A DNA stretch of 5,225 nt from Acidobacteriaceae bacterium (lineage in GTDB: Bacteria; Acidobacteriota; Terriglobia; Terriglobales; Acidobacteriaceae), in NCBI GenBank assembly GCA_003165855.1, contig PMXH01000064.1, positions 1-5,225 on the forward strand. The letters are read 5' to 3'. The notes below the pieces were generated by a model. The model did not search any database. It was not told the origin of the DNA and saw only the letters and a list, made by a program, of their open reading frames with translations. Both the position numbers and the translations under genes were made by a program. Positions 1-5,225 of the stretch are shown here, piece by piece; position 1 is the first letter of the stretch, and the number at the start of each line of letters is the position of its first letter.

Positions 1-619
1 CCTTATAGCAACCAATCCTGTAGACGTTCTGACATACGCGGGCTGGAAACTCTCGGGGTTCCCCCCGAATCGGGTCATCGGTTCTGGAACGATTCTTGAT
101 ACCGCTCGGTTTCGTTATCTGCTAGGACGCCACTTTGGGATCGATCCGCAAAGCGTGCACGCCTACATCATCGGTGAGCACGGAGACAGTGAAGTGCCGG
201 TATGGTCGCTCGCGAACATCGCTGGGATACGATTGCGAGAGTTTTGTCAGCATGAAGATCTCCCCTACGATGAGAAGGCGATGCAATCAATTTCGCGCCA
301 GACGCGGACCGCAGGTTATGACATCGTGCGGCTCAAGGGAGCAACCGGTTACGGAGTGGCAACGGGCGTTGTGCGCATTGTTGAAGCCATCTTGCGGGAT
401 GAGAACACCCTCCTCACGATTTCCGGCCCAACGCAACATTACGGAATTAGCGAGGTCTGCCTGAGCCTGCCTACCAAAGTGAACCGCAAGGGAGCAGACC
501 ATATTTTGCATCTTCCCTTGAACGAGGATGAACTCAGCGGTCTGGTGACTTCCGCCGAGATTGTCAAAGCAGCCATTGCGACGCTGAACCTGGATTCCAG
601 CCATCACGCAGCTGCTTAG
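1..619 (+). CDS. ldh: L-lactate dehydrogenase, C-terminal part (5' truncated by window edge)
   Basis: NAD-dependent L-lactate dehydrogenase interconverts pyruvate and L-lactate in the cytoplasm and regenerates NAD+ during fermentation. The frame is open from base 2 to a TAG at 617-619, giving 205 visible residues. The family is about 310-320 residues long, so roughly 110 N-terminal residues (the NAD-binding Rossmann part) lie outside the window. Visible signatures, numbered from the first visible residue, are TNPVDVLTY (Asn5), VIGSGTILDTARFR with the substrate-binding Asp33/Arg36 pair, and the active-site motif IIGEHGDSEVPVWS with catalytic His60. The later KGATGYGVATG segment is typical of bacterial LDH; the Arg in DTARFR and the LDH-style His motif favour lactate over malate dehydrogenase. 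The protein ends in a short His/Ala tail. The next gene starts 85 bases downstream on the same strand with its own strong ribosome site. No clear terminator is seen between them. Confidence 0.95.
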   Translation, partial: LIATNPVDVLTYAGWKLSGFPPNRVIGSGTILDTARFRYLLGRHFGIDPQSVHAYIIGEHGDSEVPVWSLANIAGIRLREFCQHEDLPYDEKAMQSISRQTRTAGYDIVRLKGATGYGVATGVVRIVEAILRDENTLLTISGPTQHYGISEVCLSLPTKVNRKGADHILHLPLNEDELSGLVTSAEIVKAAIATLNLDSSHHAAA

Positions 620-692
620 ACGGTCTTGGGCGTGAAGGCCAACGCTACAACGGATTCAAAAGGATGGCTCCATTCACCCCAGAATGCGAGTC

Positions 693-700
693 AAGGAGGT
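693..700 (+). promoter_or_regulatory. Shine-Dalgarno site fixing the cupin start
   Basis: AAGGAGGT, continuing as AAGGAGGTGA, is a near-perfect match to the 16S rRNA 3' end and ends four bases before the ATG at 705. An in-frame ATG at 684 lies upstream of this site and has no ribosome site of its own, so 705 is the better start. Confidence 0.85.
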
Positions 701-704
701 GACC

Positions 705-1130
705 ATGGCACGCAAGGCTCGGCACACGGAATCAACGGTCCTGTCTTTCCACGACAACATCAAAGAAGCCGCAAAGAAGAACCTGGCCTTTCGCCAGACA
801 GTCTGTAAGGGAGGCTTCAGCGAACTAGTCGTGATTAGTGTTCCCCCTGCGGGAGAGCTTGGTCAAGGAGCACACGACGACACCGATGTGATCATGTTTA
901 TTGTCGAAGGCAAAGGAGAAGTGACTTTTGGGGATCGGAAAGAAATTGCCAACAAGCACGATGCGATCCTGGTCACGGCGGGACGACTCCACAATCTGAG
1001 AAACATCGGACGTCATGACCTGAAGCTCTTTGCTGTGTTCTCTCCTCCGTCCTCCGGCGCGAGTGCCATCGTGCACAAGGCCGGCGCCGAGGCTGCGGAA
1101 GAACAACTTAGGTACGCGTGGGAACAGTAG
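705..1130 (+). CDS. small cupin-domain protein
   Basis: This is a 141-residue single-domain cupin of the cupin_2 type, a cytoplasmic beta-barrel that normally holds one divalent metal. No substrate can be assigned. The N-terminal 40 residues are a basic lead-in. Cupin motif 1 is about residues 50-76 (AHDDTDVIMFIVEGKGEVTFG) and motif 2 about 86-100 (DAILVTAGRLHNLRN). Motif 2 keeps His96 and Asn100 in the usual spacing but has Thr91 where Pro is common. Motif 1 has His57 followed by Asp58-Asp59-Thr60-Asp61 instead of the classical HxH, so the metal site, if present, is non-canonical. The last 25 residues are an Ala/Glu-rich tail. There is no signal peptide or membrane segment. The gene lies 85 bases downstream of ldh on the same strand and could be co-transcribed with it. 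It ends 47 bases from the convergent PNPOx-like gene. Confidence 0.85.
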   Translation: MARKARHTESTVLSFHDNIKEAAKKNLAFRQTVCKGGFSELVVISVPPAGELGQGAHDDTDVIMFIVEGKGEVTFGDRKEIANKHDAILVTAGRLHNLRNIGRHDLKLFAVFSPPSSGASAIVHKAGAEAAEEQLRYAWEQ

Positions 1131-1177
1131 TAATACGCACAAGGCGAACACGAACCTCGACGTGCGCCCCGAAGGAG

Positions 1178-1654
1178 TCATTTCTGCGCTGCGTTGCCAG
1201 TTTCTGCGGACTCCCCGGTGGCGCAAAGTCCGGTCATGGAATCAACTTGGATGCGGAAGACGAGCGTGGCAATCGAGTCATCGCCCAATTTGAGCTGACG
1301 CTCGGCCAATGCGTTCAGGCACCAACTGTGGCGCTTCTCTAACAGCGTGCGTGCATGGTCCCGCTCCGACGTATATTGGGGCTCGGGCAATTCCTGGTAG
1401 CGGCCGTTGGCAATCACGCTCATCCACTGAGACTGGTTCGTGATCTCGTCAACTTCGAGACAGACGTTCGGATTCCTCCGCATCCATTCAGTCTTTTGCC
1501 CGAAGGTCGAGAGGACGTAAATATAGTCAGGCTCGTACACAAAGTATATCGGCACTACGTACGGTTGGTTATTGAGCGAGCAGCCAAGTCTTCCGAGCGA
1601 AGCGTTCGCCAGAAATGCGCCAGCCTCTTTCTCGGTCATTTCATTGATCACCAT
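1178..1654 (-). CDS. pyridoxamine 5'-phosphate oxidase-like (PNPOx fold) flavin-binding protein
   Basis: This is a 158-residue protein of the PNPOx-like split-barrel superfamily, of the small Pyridox_ox_2 / NimA-related kind. Such proteins usually bind FMN or F420 as dimers in the cytoplasm. The physiological substrate is unknown and it should not be called true PdxH. Evidence for the family is the N-terminal MTEKEAGAFL helix, then GRLGCSLNNQPYVVPIYFVY (residues 21-40), the strand pair IYVLSTFGQKTEWMRRNP (45-62), VCLEVDEI (64-71), WMSVIANGRYQELPE (77-91), and the closing strand LVFRIQVDSMTG (131-142). The length is normal for the group and all core strands are present, so the gene looks intact. 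The ATG at 1654-1652 is preceded by GGAG (plus coordinates 1662-1665) seven bases upstream, which supports this start. It is convergent with the cupin gene and lies 109 bases downstream of the dnaK remnant on the same strand. Confidence 0.88.
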   Translation of the reverse strand: MVINEMTEKEAGAFLANASLGRLGCSLNNQPYVVPIYFVYEPDYIYVLSTFGQKTEWMRRNPNVCLEVDEITNQSQWMSVIANGRYQELPEPQYTSERDHARTLLEKRHSWCLNALAERQLKLGDDSIATLVFRIQVDSMTGLCATGESAETGNAAQK

Positions 1655-1763
1655 AGTCCCACTCCGTTCTACCCAATAGAAAAATTACCTAAGACGGTGT
1701 AGCTTGGGCGATTTGCAGGAAGCAAGTGGGCGACTGGAAGCGTGCCAGAGGGTCCACATCTCT

Positions 1764-2009
1764 TCAGGCCGTCTTTCTCTCGACCACGTCGACGTACTCG
1801 GCATCAATGATGCCCTCGTCCCGCTTGGGCTGAAATCGACTTCCGCTTAGCCACCTGACCGTCTAGCCGCTCGCCTGACTTTTTTAAAGCAACGACCGAA
1901 GGCGTCGTCCGACCGCTTTCCTCGTTCGGCATCACCTAGGTTCGCCGGCTTCGGCGACAGCAACAACCGAGTTCGTGGTGCCGAGATCAATCCCTATAGT
2001 CTTTGCTAT
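1764..2009 (-). pseudogene. dnaK: dnaK (Hsp70) remnant: start-codon mutation, frameshift and large internal deletion
   Basis: Read on the minus strand, this piece holds both ends of a DnaK gene and nothing of the middle. From 2009 the codons give (ATA)-AKTIGIDLGTTNSVVAV, the Hsp70 phosphate-1 signature IDLGTTNS at the protein N-terminus, continuing AEAGEP to about 1936. Near 1935 one base is missing (CCTAGGTGATG against an expected CCTAAGGTGATG), and the shifted frame continues [19 protein letters not shown] then [13 protein letters not shown] to about 1840. DnaK normally goes on for about 560 more residues. Here the sequence instead reaches, back in the first frame, a DnaK-like acidic C-terminus [18 protein letters not shown] and TGA at 1766-1764. 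The start codon is ATA where ATG is expected, although GGAGGG (2018-2023) still sits eight bases upstream. About 80 codons remain of about 640. The start change, frameshift and internal loss make it non-functional as a chaperone. A working dnaK presumably lies elsewhere, since the gene is normally indispensable or nearly so. Family recognition is firm; the order of the lesions is inference. Confidence 0.88.
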
Positions 2010-2452
2010 TTTTGCCGCCCTCCGTTATTTATGAGAACGTCTTGCATACGGGTTGAATTTAAACTTTTTCTGCTTTTGCAGGCTTACCAAGATGATGGAC
2101 GTAAAGGTGATCCATGACACGCAATTGGAAGCACACCTCGACGTTAGCGCTCCACCCGACATTCAGTCTGAGCAAGAGTGCTCATTCAGTTGAGGCGGAG
2201 ACTTCGTTGAAGCTAGAGACAATTTGGGAGACCGCGCGAGAGCGCCTACACTCTTGCCCTTCGGCACTGAGTCTAACGACTATCAGCATCGAACCTGGAC
2301 GTTTCTTCCCCTCTGTTGTAACAAGTAGCCGCTGCTGGATCTTTGCGCTGCCTAACATGGCGACAATGCGCCTAGCGCCAGCGCTTGAGAACAACTTCCT
2401 TTGGCAACGTATGCGGTCAGGATGAACTCTAACCGAACGGCTCTGATTCTCT
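2010..2452. other. long gap without a confident gene
   Basis: This stretch lies between the 5' side of the dnaK remnant and the GH15 gene, which point away from each other, so promoters for both are expected here. I could not pick a convincing -35/-10 pair on either strand. An AT-rich patch at about 2053-2080 is the likeliest place for promoter elements of the former dnaK. Short open frames exist (for example one from ATG 2092 that stops after 33 codons), but none resembles a protein I recognise. It may be degenerate coding DNA. Confidence 0.5.
2114..2425 (+). CDS. doubtful 103-codon ORF upstream of the GH15 gene
   Basis: This ORF is not recognised. It runs from ATG 2114 to TGA and would end 40 bases before the GH15 start. 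In its favour is AGGTGATC directly upstream, an eight-base match to the tail of the Shine-Dalgarno consensus, and the same orientation as the next gene. Against it is a product rich in Ser, Thr, Arg and Leu, with no motif, no periodic hydrophobic pattern, no signal peptide and no membrane segment, much like a chance frame. The stretch LKLETIWETARERL could form a helix. I think a chance frame in decayed DNA is more likely than a real gene. Confidence 0.18.
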   Translation: MTRNWKHTSTLALHPTFSLSKSAHSVEAETSLKLETIWETARERLHSCPSALSLTTISIEPGRFFPSVVTSSRCWIFALPNMATMRLAPALENNFLWQRMRSG

Positions 2453-2458
2453 GGGAGG
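2453..2458 (+). promoter_or_regulatory. Shine-Dalgarno site supporting a TTG start
   Basis: GGGAGG is followed by seven bases and then TTG at 2466. This spacing supports the non-ATG start. The next in-frame ATG is ten codons in and would cut off part of the conserved IEDYAMIGDCHTAALV opening of the GH15 protein. Confidence 0.75.
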
Positions 2459-2465
2459 CAAGGTC

Positions 2466-4274
2466 TTGTCAATACCAATAGAAGATTACGCGATGATAGG
2501 TGACTGCCACACCGCGGCATTGGTGTCACAACACGGATCGATTGACTGGCTCTGTCTTCCGTACTTTGATTCAGCCGCCTGTTTTGCAGCCCTACTTGGA
2601 GACTCCGAGAACGGACATTGGTCCATCTCACCCGCGGGACCGATTCGGGGCGTTCGTCGCCGCTATCGGGAAGGAACGCTTGTTCTCGAGACGGAATTTG
2701 ACACCGAACACGGATCGGTGACGCTCACCGACTGCATGACGCCCCGCAATGAAATGCCAGATCTTCTACGGGTGGTCCTCGGCACCAGAGGACAGGTCCG
2801 GATGAATCTCGAACTGGTGATTCGATTTGACTACGGTTCGGTGGTGCCTTGGGTTCGGCGTACCGATCATGGGATCTCCGCAATCGCCGGTCCGGATATG
2901 CTCAGACTGCGCGCAGACGTGCCACTTCAAGGGGAAAACCTCAAAACCATCGCAACATTTACGGTGGTTGAAGGACAGAAGGTCTCCTTTGATCTCACCT
3001 GGTATCCCTCACACCGGATTGAACCTTTGCCGGTAAATATCGATGAAGCAATTCAAAACACGCAGGACTGGTGGCGGGAGTGGTCCGATCGCTGTTCTTA
3101 TCAGGGAAAATGGCGTGACGCGGTATTGCGCTCACTGATCACACTGAAAGCCCTGACTTTCTTGCCTACGGGCGGGATCGTGGCAGCACCTACAACTTCA
3201 CTTCCGGAGTTGCTGGGCGGCGTACGGAATTGGGACTATCGCTTTTGCTGGGTACGTGATGCGACGCTTACCCTGCAGTCCCTGCTCGATGCCGGATATC
3301 ATGACGAAGCGCGAGAGTGGCGTGAATGGCTTCTACGGGCCGTGGCCGGCAGCCCTTCAGAACTCAACATTGTCTATGGCCTTCGCGGCGAACGCAGGCT
3401 CACCGAGTTGGAACTGCCGTGGCTCTCAGGATACGAGAAATCCGCACCGGTACGGACCGGCAACGCAGCCTACAAGCAATTTCAATTGGATATCTTCGGA
3501 GAGATAGCCAACACTCTCTTTCAGTGCCGTCAGGCAGACCTCGATCCGCCCAAGGACGAAGGCGAAGACGTGGCCCAGGCGCTGATTGAATTCCTTGAGA
3601 CCGGATGGGAGCGGCCCGATGAGGGCATTTGGGAAATGCGTGGCCCCCGTCGGCATTTCGTTCACTCCAAGATGATGGCGTGGGTCGCCATCGATCGAGC
3701 GATCAGGTCCGCTGAGCAGGGCTGGTTCTCGGGAGATATGGCGCGATGGAGGACGCTTCGGAACACCATCCACAGCCAGGTATGTAGGCAGGGCTTCGAC
3801 GCGGGCCTCAATTCCTTTGTGCAGTATTACGGCTCCAAACACCTCGACGCCAGTCTCCTCATGATGCCTCTGGTCGGTTTTCTTGCGGCGGATGATGCGC
3901 GCGTAATCGGCACCGTTAAAGCCATCGAAATGCATCTCATGGAAAATGGTTTTATCGGGCGCTATACGCAAGACCCCGCCGTGGACGGTATGCCCCATGG
4001 AGAGGGAAAGTTTCTGGCCTGTTCGTTCTGGTTGGCGGACAATTACGTGCTGCAGGGACGCCATGAAGACGCAGTACGGATGTTTGAACGCCTGTTAAAC
4101 ATCCGGAATGATGTCGGTCTTCTGTCCGAAGAATATGATCCTGTGGCAAAACGTCAGTTAGGCAATTTCCCTCAGGCATTCTCTCACGTCGGCTTGGTGA
4201 ACACGGCTTTCAATCTAAGTCGCAACATCTCTCAGCCTGCTGTGGGCCCGGCGGCGCCCGGGACACCACGTTGA
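2466..4274 (+). CDS. GH15 family glycoside hydrolase (glucoamylase/trehalase type)
   Basis: This 602-residue inverting alpha-glucoside hydrolase would release glucose from the ends of alpha-glucans, or split trehalose; the sequence alone does not separate these. Residues 1-200 form the beta-rich N-terminal domain of bacterial GH15 enzymes, opening with IEDYAMIGDCHTAALV and GSIDWLCLPYFDS. From about 215 to 585 comes the (alpha/alpha)6 catalytic barrel: GGVRNWDYRFCWVRDA at 251-266 (substrate-site Arg254, Trp256, Asp257, Arg264, Asp265), LPWLSGYEKSAPVRTGNAA at 317-335, GIWEMRGPRRHFVHSKMMAW at 387-406, and LLSEEYDP followed by GNFPQAFSHVGLVNTAFNL near the end. By family pattern, Glu390 is the likely general acid and Glu555 or Glu556 the likely general base. 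There is no signal peptide, so it is probably cytoplasmic and may act on storage glucan or trehalose. The length is normal and the frame unbroken. It starts at TTG with a good ribosome site. It stands alone, convergent with the pgi gene downstream. Confidence 0.93.
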   Translation: MSIPIEDYAMIGDCHTAALVSQHGSIDWLCLPYFDSAACFAALLGDSENGHWSISPAGPIRGVRRRYREGTLVLETEFDTEHGSVTLTDCMTPRNEMPDLLRVVLGTRGQVRMNLELVIRFDYGSVVPWVRRTDHGISAIAGPDMLRLRADVPLQGENLKTIATFTVVEGQKVSFDLTWYPSHRIEPLPVNIDEAIQNTQDWWREWSDRCSYQGKWRDAVLRSLITLKALTFLPTGGIVAAPTTSLPELLGGVRNWDYRFCWVRDATLTLQSLLDAGYHDEAREWREWLLRAVAGSPSELNIVYGLRGERRLTELELPWLSGYEKSAPVRTGNAAYKQFQLDIFGEIANTLFQCRQADLDPPKDEGEDVAQALIEFLETGWERPDEGIWEMRGPRRHFVHSKMMAWVAIDRAIRSAEQGWFSGDMARWRTLRNTIHSQVCRQGFDAGLNSFVQYYGSKHLDASLLMMPLVGFLAADDARVIGTVKAIEMHLMENGFIGRYTQDPAVDGMPHGEGKFLACSFWLADNYVLQGRHEDAVRMFERLLNIRNDVGLLSEEYDPVAKRQLGNFPQAFSHVGLVNTAFNLSRNISQPAVGPAAPGTPR

Positions 4275-4478
4275 GCTATTGATTGGCCGTATTCCTTTAA
4301 TGCCGCTGACACCCTTCCGAACGCCACCCGTTCTTCGGTAGAGAGGTTTGGGTCCAGATTACATGGCAGTGCATGACCACCGACATGCACGAATGTGCTA
4401 GGCGTGATGCCACTAGCGTAGGCGAAGAATTCATTGAGCAATGCGCGGCCGCTGCATGTCTGGCATCGGGTCGTTCAT
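4232..4478 (-). pseudogene. small ORF with CxxC pair, possibly frameshifted; function unknown
   Basis: I do not recognise this gene. Read on the minus strand, the open frame from 4474 to the stop at 4232 gives TTRCQTCSGRALLNEFFAY, then a middle containing TFVHVGGHALPC, then LSTEERVAFGRVSAALKEYG, and a Gly/Ala/Pro tail. CxxC (4465-4454) followed by a His/Cys-containing HVGGHALPC resembles a small zinc-ribbon-like arrangement, and the second half looks like an amphipathic helix. The only start inside the frame is TTG at 4441, which would discard the CxxC and has no ribosome site. An in-frame TGA lies just before the CxxC (4477-4475). The neighbouring frame has ATG at 4478 (MNDP...), so a one-base slip would restore a start and keep the cysteines. 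The last 43 bases overlap the 3' end of the GH15 gene. It could be a broken small gene or a chance frame. Confidence 0.35.
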
Positions 4479-4724
4479 GCCGGTCCCATCACGCCGCTTC
4501 AGCCTTACTATAAACAGCGAAACTGATGACCGCCGGAACGTCCCGAAATTAAGACGGGCGGCAGCGCGGTGCTTGGGATCAACAATTTTCTCACGCGTCA
4601 TTAAGTTGATGCTGAGCCCGATTCTTGCTTCGTGCAAATGCTACATTCGTATTCCTTAGCATCACGGTTGTCTCAAATTACAGGAAAAGAGAGTCCGGCA
4701 ACCTCTCTAGTCAGTCGCCCACTT
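4479..4724. other. gap without a recognisable gene
   Basis: This lies just past the stop of the pgi gene on the minus strand. A frame on that strand from about 4637 to 4431 (including MTREKIVDPKHRAAARL) is open, but its product matches nothing I know. It ends in a TGA overlapping the start region of the CxxC ORF. I see no strong hairpin followed by a T-run, so no terminator can be assigned to either pgi or the GH15 gene. Confidence 0.4.
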
Positions 4725-5225
4725 TCATTCGTGCCGCCCTCGCTTGAGGTTGCGGTAGCGCCGAATCAGTGCATTGGTCGAGCTATCGTGCTTCAACGTT
4801 GGCTCGTCGGCTGCCTCAAGTTCCGGGATAATCCGGTTGGCCAGGACCTTGCCCAATTCCACGCCCCACTGATCAAACGAATCAATTCGCCAGATCGTTC
4901 CCTGTGTAAACACGCTGTGCTCATAAAGTGCGACTAGTTTGCCGAGAGTTTCCGGGCTCAACCGTTCCCCGAGAATCACGTTGGACGGACGATTGCCTTC
5001 GAAGGTGCGGTGCGGAACCAGCCAGTCGGGCGTTCCCTCTGCCCGAACTTCTTCCGGGGTCTTGCCGAATGCCAGCGCTTCGGCTTGCGCAAACACATTC
5101 GACATCAACAGGTCGTGGTGCTCGCCCAGCGGGTTCAGCGCCTGGCAGAAACCGATGAAATCGCATGGGATGAGTTTCGTTCCCTGGTGAATGAGTTGAT
5201 AAAAAGAGTGCTGGCCGTTGGTCCC
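4725..5225 (-). CDS. pgi: glucose-6-phosphate isomerase, C-terminal part (5' end beyond window)
   Basis: Phosphoglucose isomerase interconverts glucose 6-phosphate and fructose 6-phosphate in glycolysis and gluconeogenesis, in the cytoplasm. The minus-strand frame is open from the window edge at 5225 to a TGA at 4727-4725, giving 166 residues, about the last third of a typical ~550-residue long-form enzyme. It begins [20 protein letters not shown], which contains the active-site His (visible residue 6). Later comes [19 protein letters not shown], the second PGI signature, with the catalytic Lys at visible residue 126. The fragment EGNRPSNVI and the closing [18 protein letters not shown] are also typical of the family C-terminus. 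No break is seen, so the gene is probably intact beyond the window. TTG and ATG codons near 5108-5103 are internal and not the start. It is convergent with the GH15 gene about 450 bases away. Confidence 0.96.
   Translation of the reverse strand, partial: GTNGQHSFYQLIHQGTKLIPCDFIGFCQALNPLGEHHDLLMSNVFAQAEALAFGKTPEEVRAEGTPDWLVPHRTFEGNRPSNVILGERLSPETLGKLVALYEHSVFTQGTIWRIDSFDQWGVELGKVLANRIIPELEAADEPTLKHDSSTNALIRRYRNLKRGRHE

Noticed and set aside
155..619. ORF starting at an internal GTG in the ldh frame
   Set aside because: The same frame is open to the window's left edge and carries conserved LDH motifs upstream of 155, so this is not a separate gene.
684..704. Earlier ATG for the cupin gene
   Set aside because: The strong Shine-Dalgarno at 693-700 lies downstream of this ATG and points to 705.
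825..1226. 133-codon minus-strand frame across the cupin gene
   Set aside because: It is antisense to a clear cupin and overlaps the end of the PNPOx-like gene; no protein family features.
1724..1736. AAGTGGGCGACTG here and its inverted copy CAGTCGCCCACTT at 4712-4724
   Set aside because: A 13-base inverted match is close to chance expectation in 5 kb, the flanks do not extend it, and no mobile element boundaries are associated.
2182..2631. 149-codon minus-strand frame over the GH15 5' end
   Set aside because: Arg/Ser-rich chance composition, no ribosome site, and it overlaps the conserved GH15 N-terminus.
3426..4064. 212-codon open frame on the minus strand inside the GH15 gene
   Set aside because: It is fully antisense to a well-conserved coding region and its product resembles no family; long antisense frames are common opposite GC-rich genes.
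4244..4263. GC-rich near-palindrome (GGGCCCGGCGGCGCCCGGG) at the GH15 3' end
   Set aside because: It lies within the coding sequence, forms only a short stem, and is not followed by a T-run, so it is not a credible terminator.
4431..4637. 68-codon minus-strand frame after pgi
   Set aside because: No ribosome site, no recognisable motif and basic chance-like composition; noted only in the gap description.

Overview
This 5.2 kb window is bacterial chromosomal DNA of moderate GC content. It holds ordinary metabolic genes with clear Shine-Dalgarno sites, separated by unusually long stretches of decayed DNA. No rRNA, tRNA, phage, IS element or CRISPR array is visible. The gene set (NAD-type L-lactate dehydrogenase, a cupin, a PNPOx-fold flavoprotein, a GH15 glycosidase, glucose-6-phosphate isomerase) would suit a heterotrophic, probably Gram-negative soil or sediment bacterium. 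Acidobacteriota or a similar phylum is my guess from general protein character; nothing in the window proves it.

Layout: (1) 1-619, plus strand: the last 205 residues of L-lactate dehydrogenase. (2) 705-1130, plus: a single-domain cupin behind a near-perfect Shine-Dalgarno. (3) 1178-1654, minus: a PNPOx-like FMN-binding protein, convergent with the cupin. (4) 1764-2009, minus: a wrecked dnaK. Its first ~57 codons and last ~22 codons survive, the ATG has become ATA, there is a one-base frameshift, and the whole middle of the gene (roughly 560 codons) is missing. (5) 2010-2465: no confident gene. (6) 2466-4274, plus: an intact 602-residue GH15 glycoside hydrolase (glucoamylase/trehalase type) starting at TTG. 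(7) 4232-4478, minus: a short, possibly broken ORF with a CxxC pair, overlapping the GH15 3' end. (8) 4479-4724: nothing convincing. (9) 4725-5225, minus: the C-terminal 166 residues of glucose-6-phosphate isomerase, running off the right edge.

Functionally, the GH15 enzyme could release glucose from an alpha-glucan, trehalose or a related glucoside. Phosphoglucose isomerase and lactate dehydrogenase belong to the glycolysis/fermentation route that would use such glucose. The genes lie on different strands with large gaps, so they are not one operon and the link is thematic only. The cupin and the PNPOx-like protein have no assignable substrate. The most unusual item is the collapsed dnaK, which marks this interval as a site of past deletion and gene decay.
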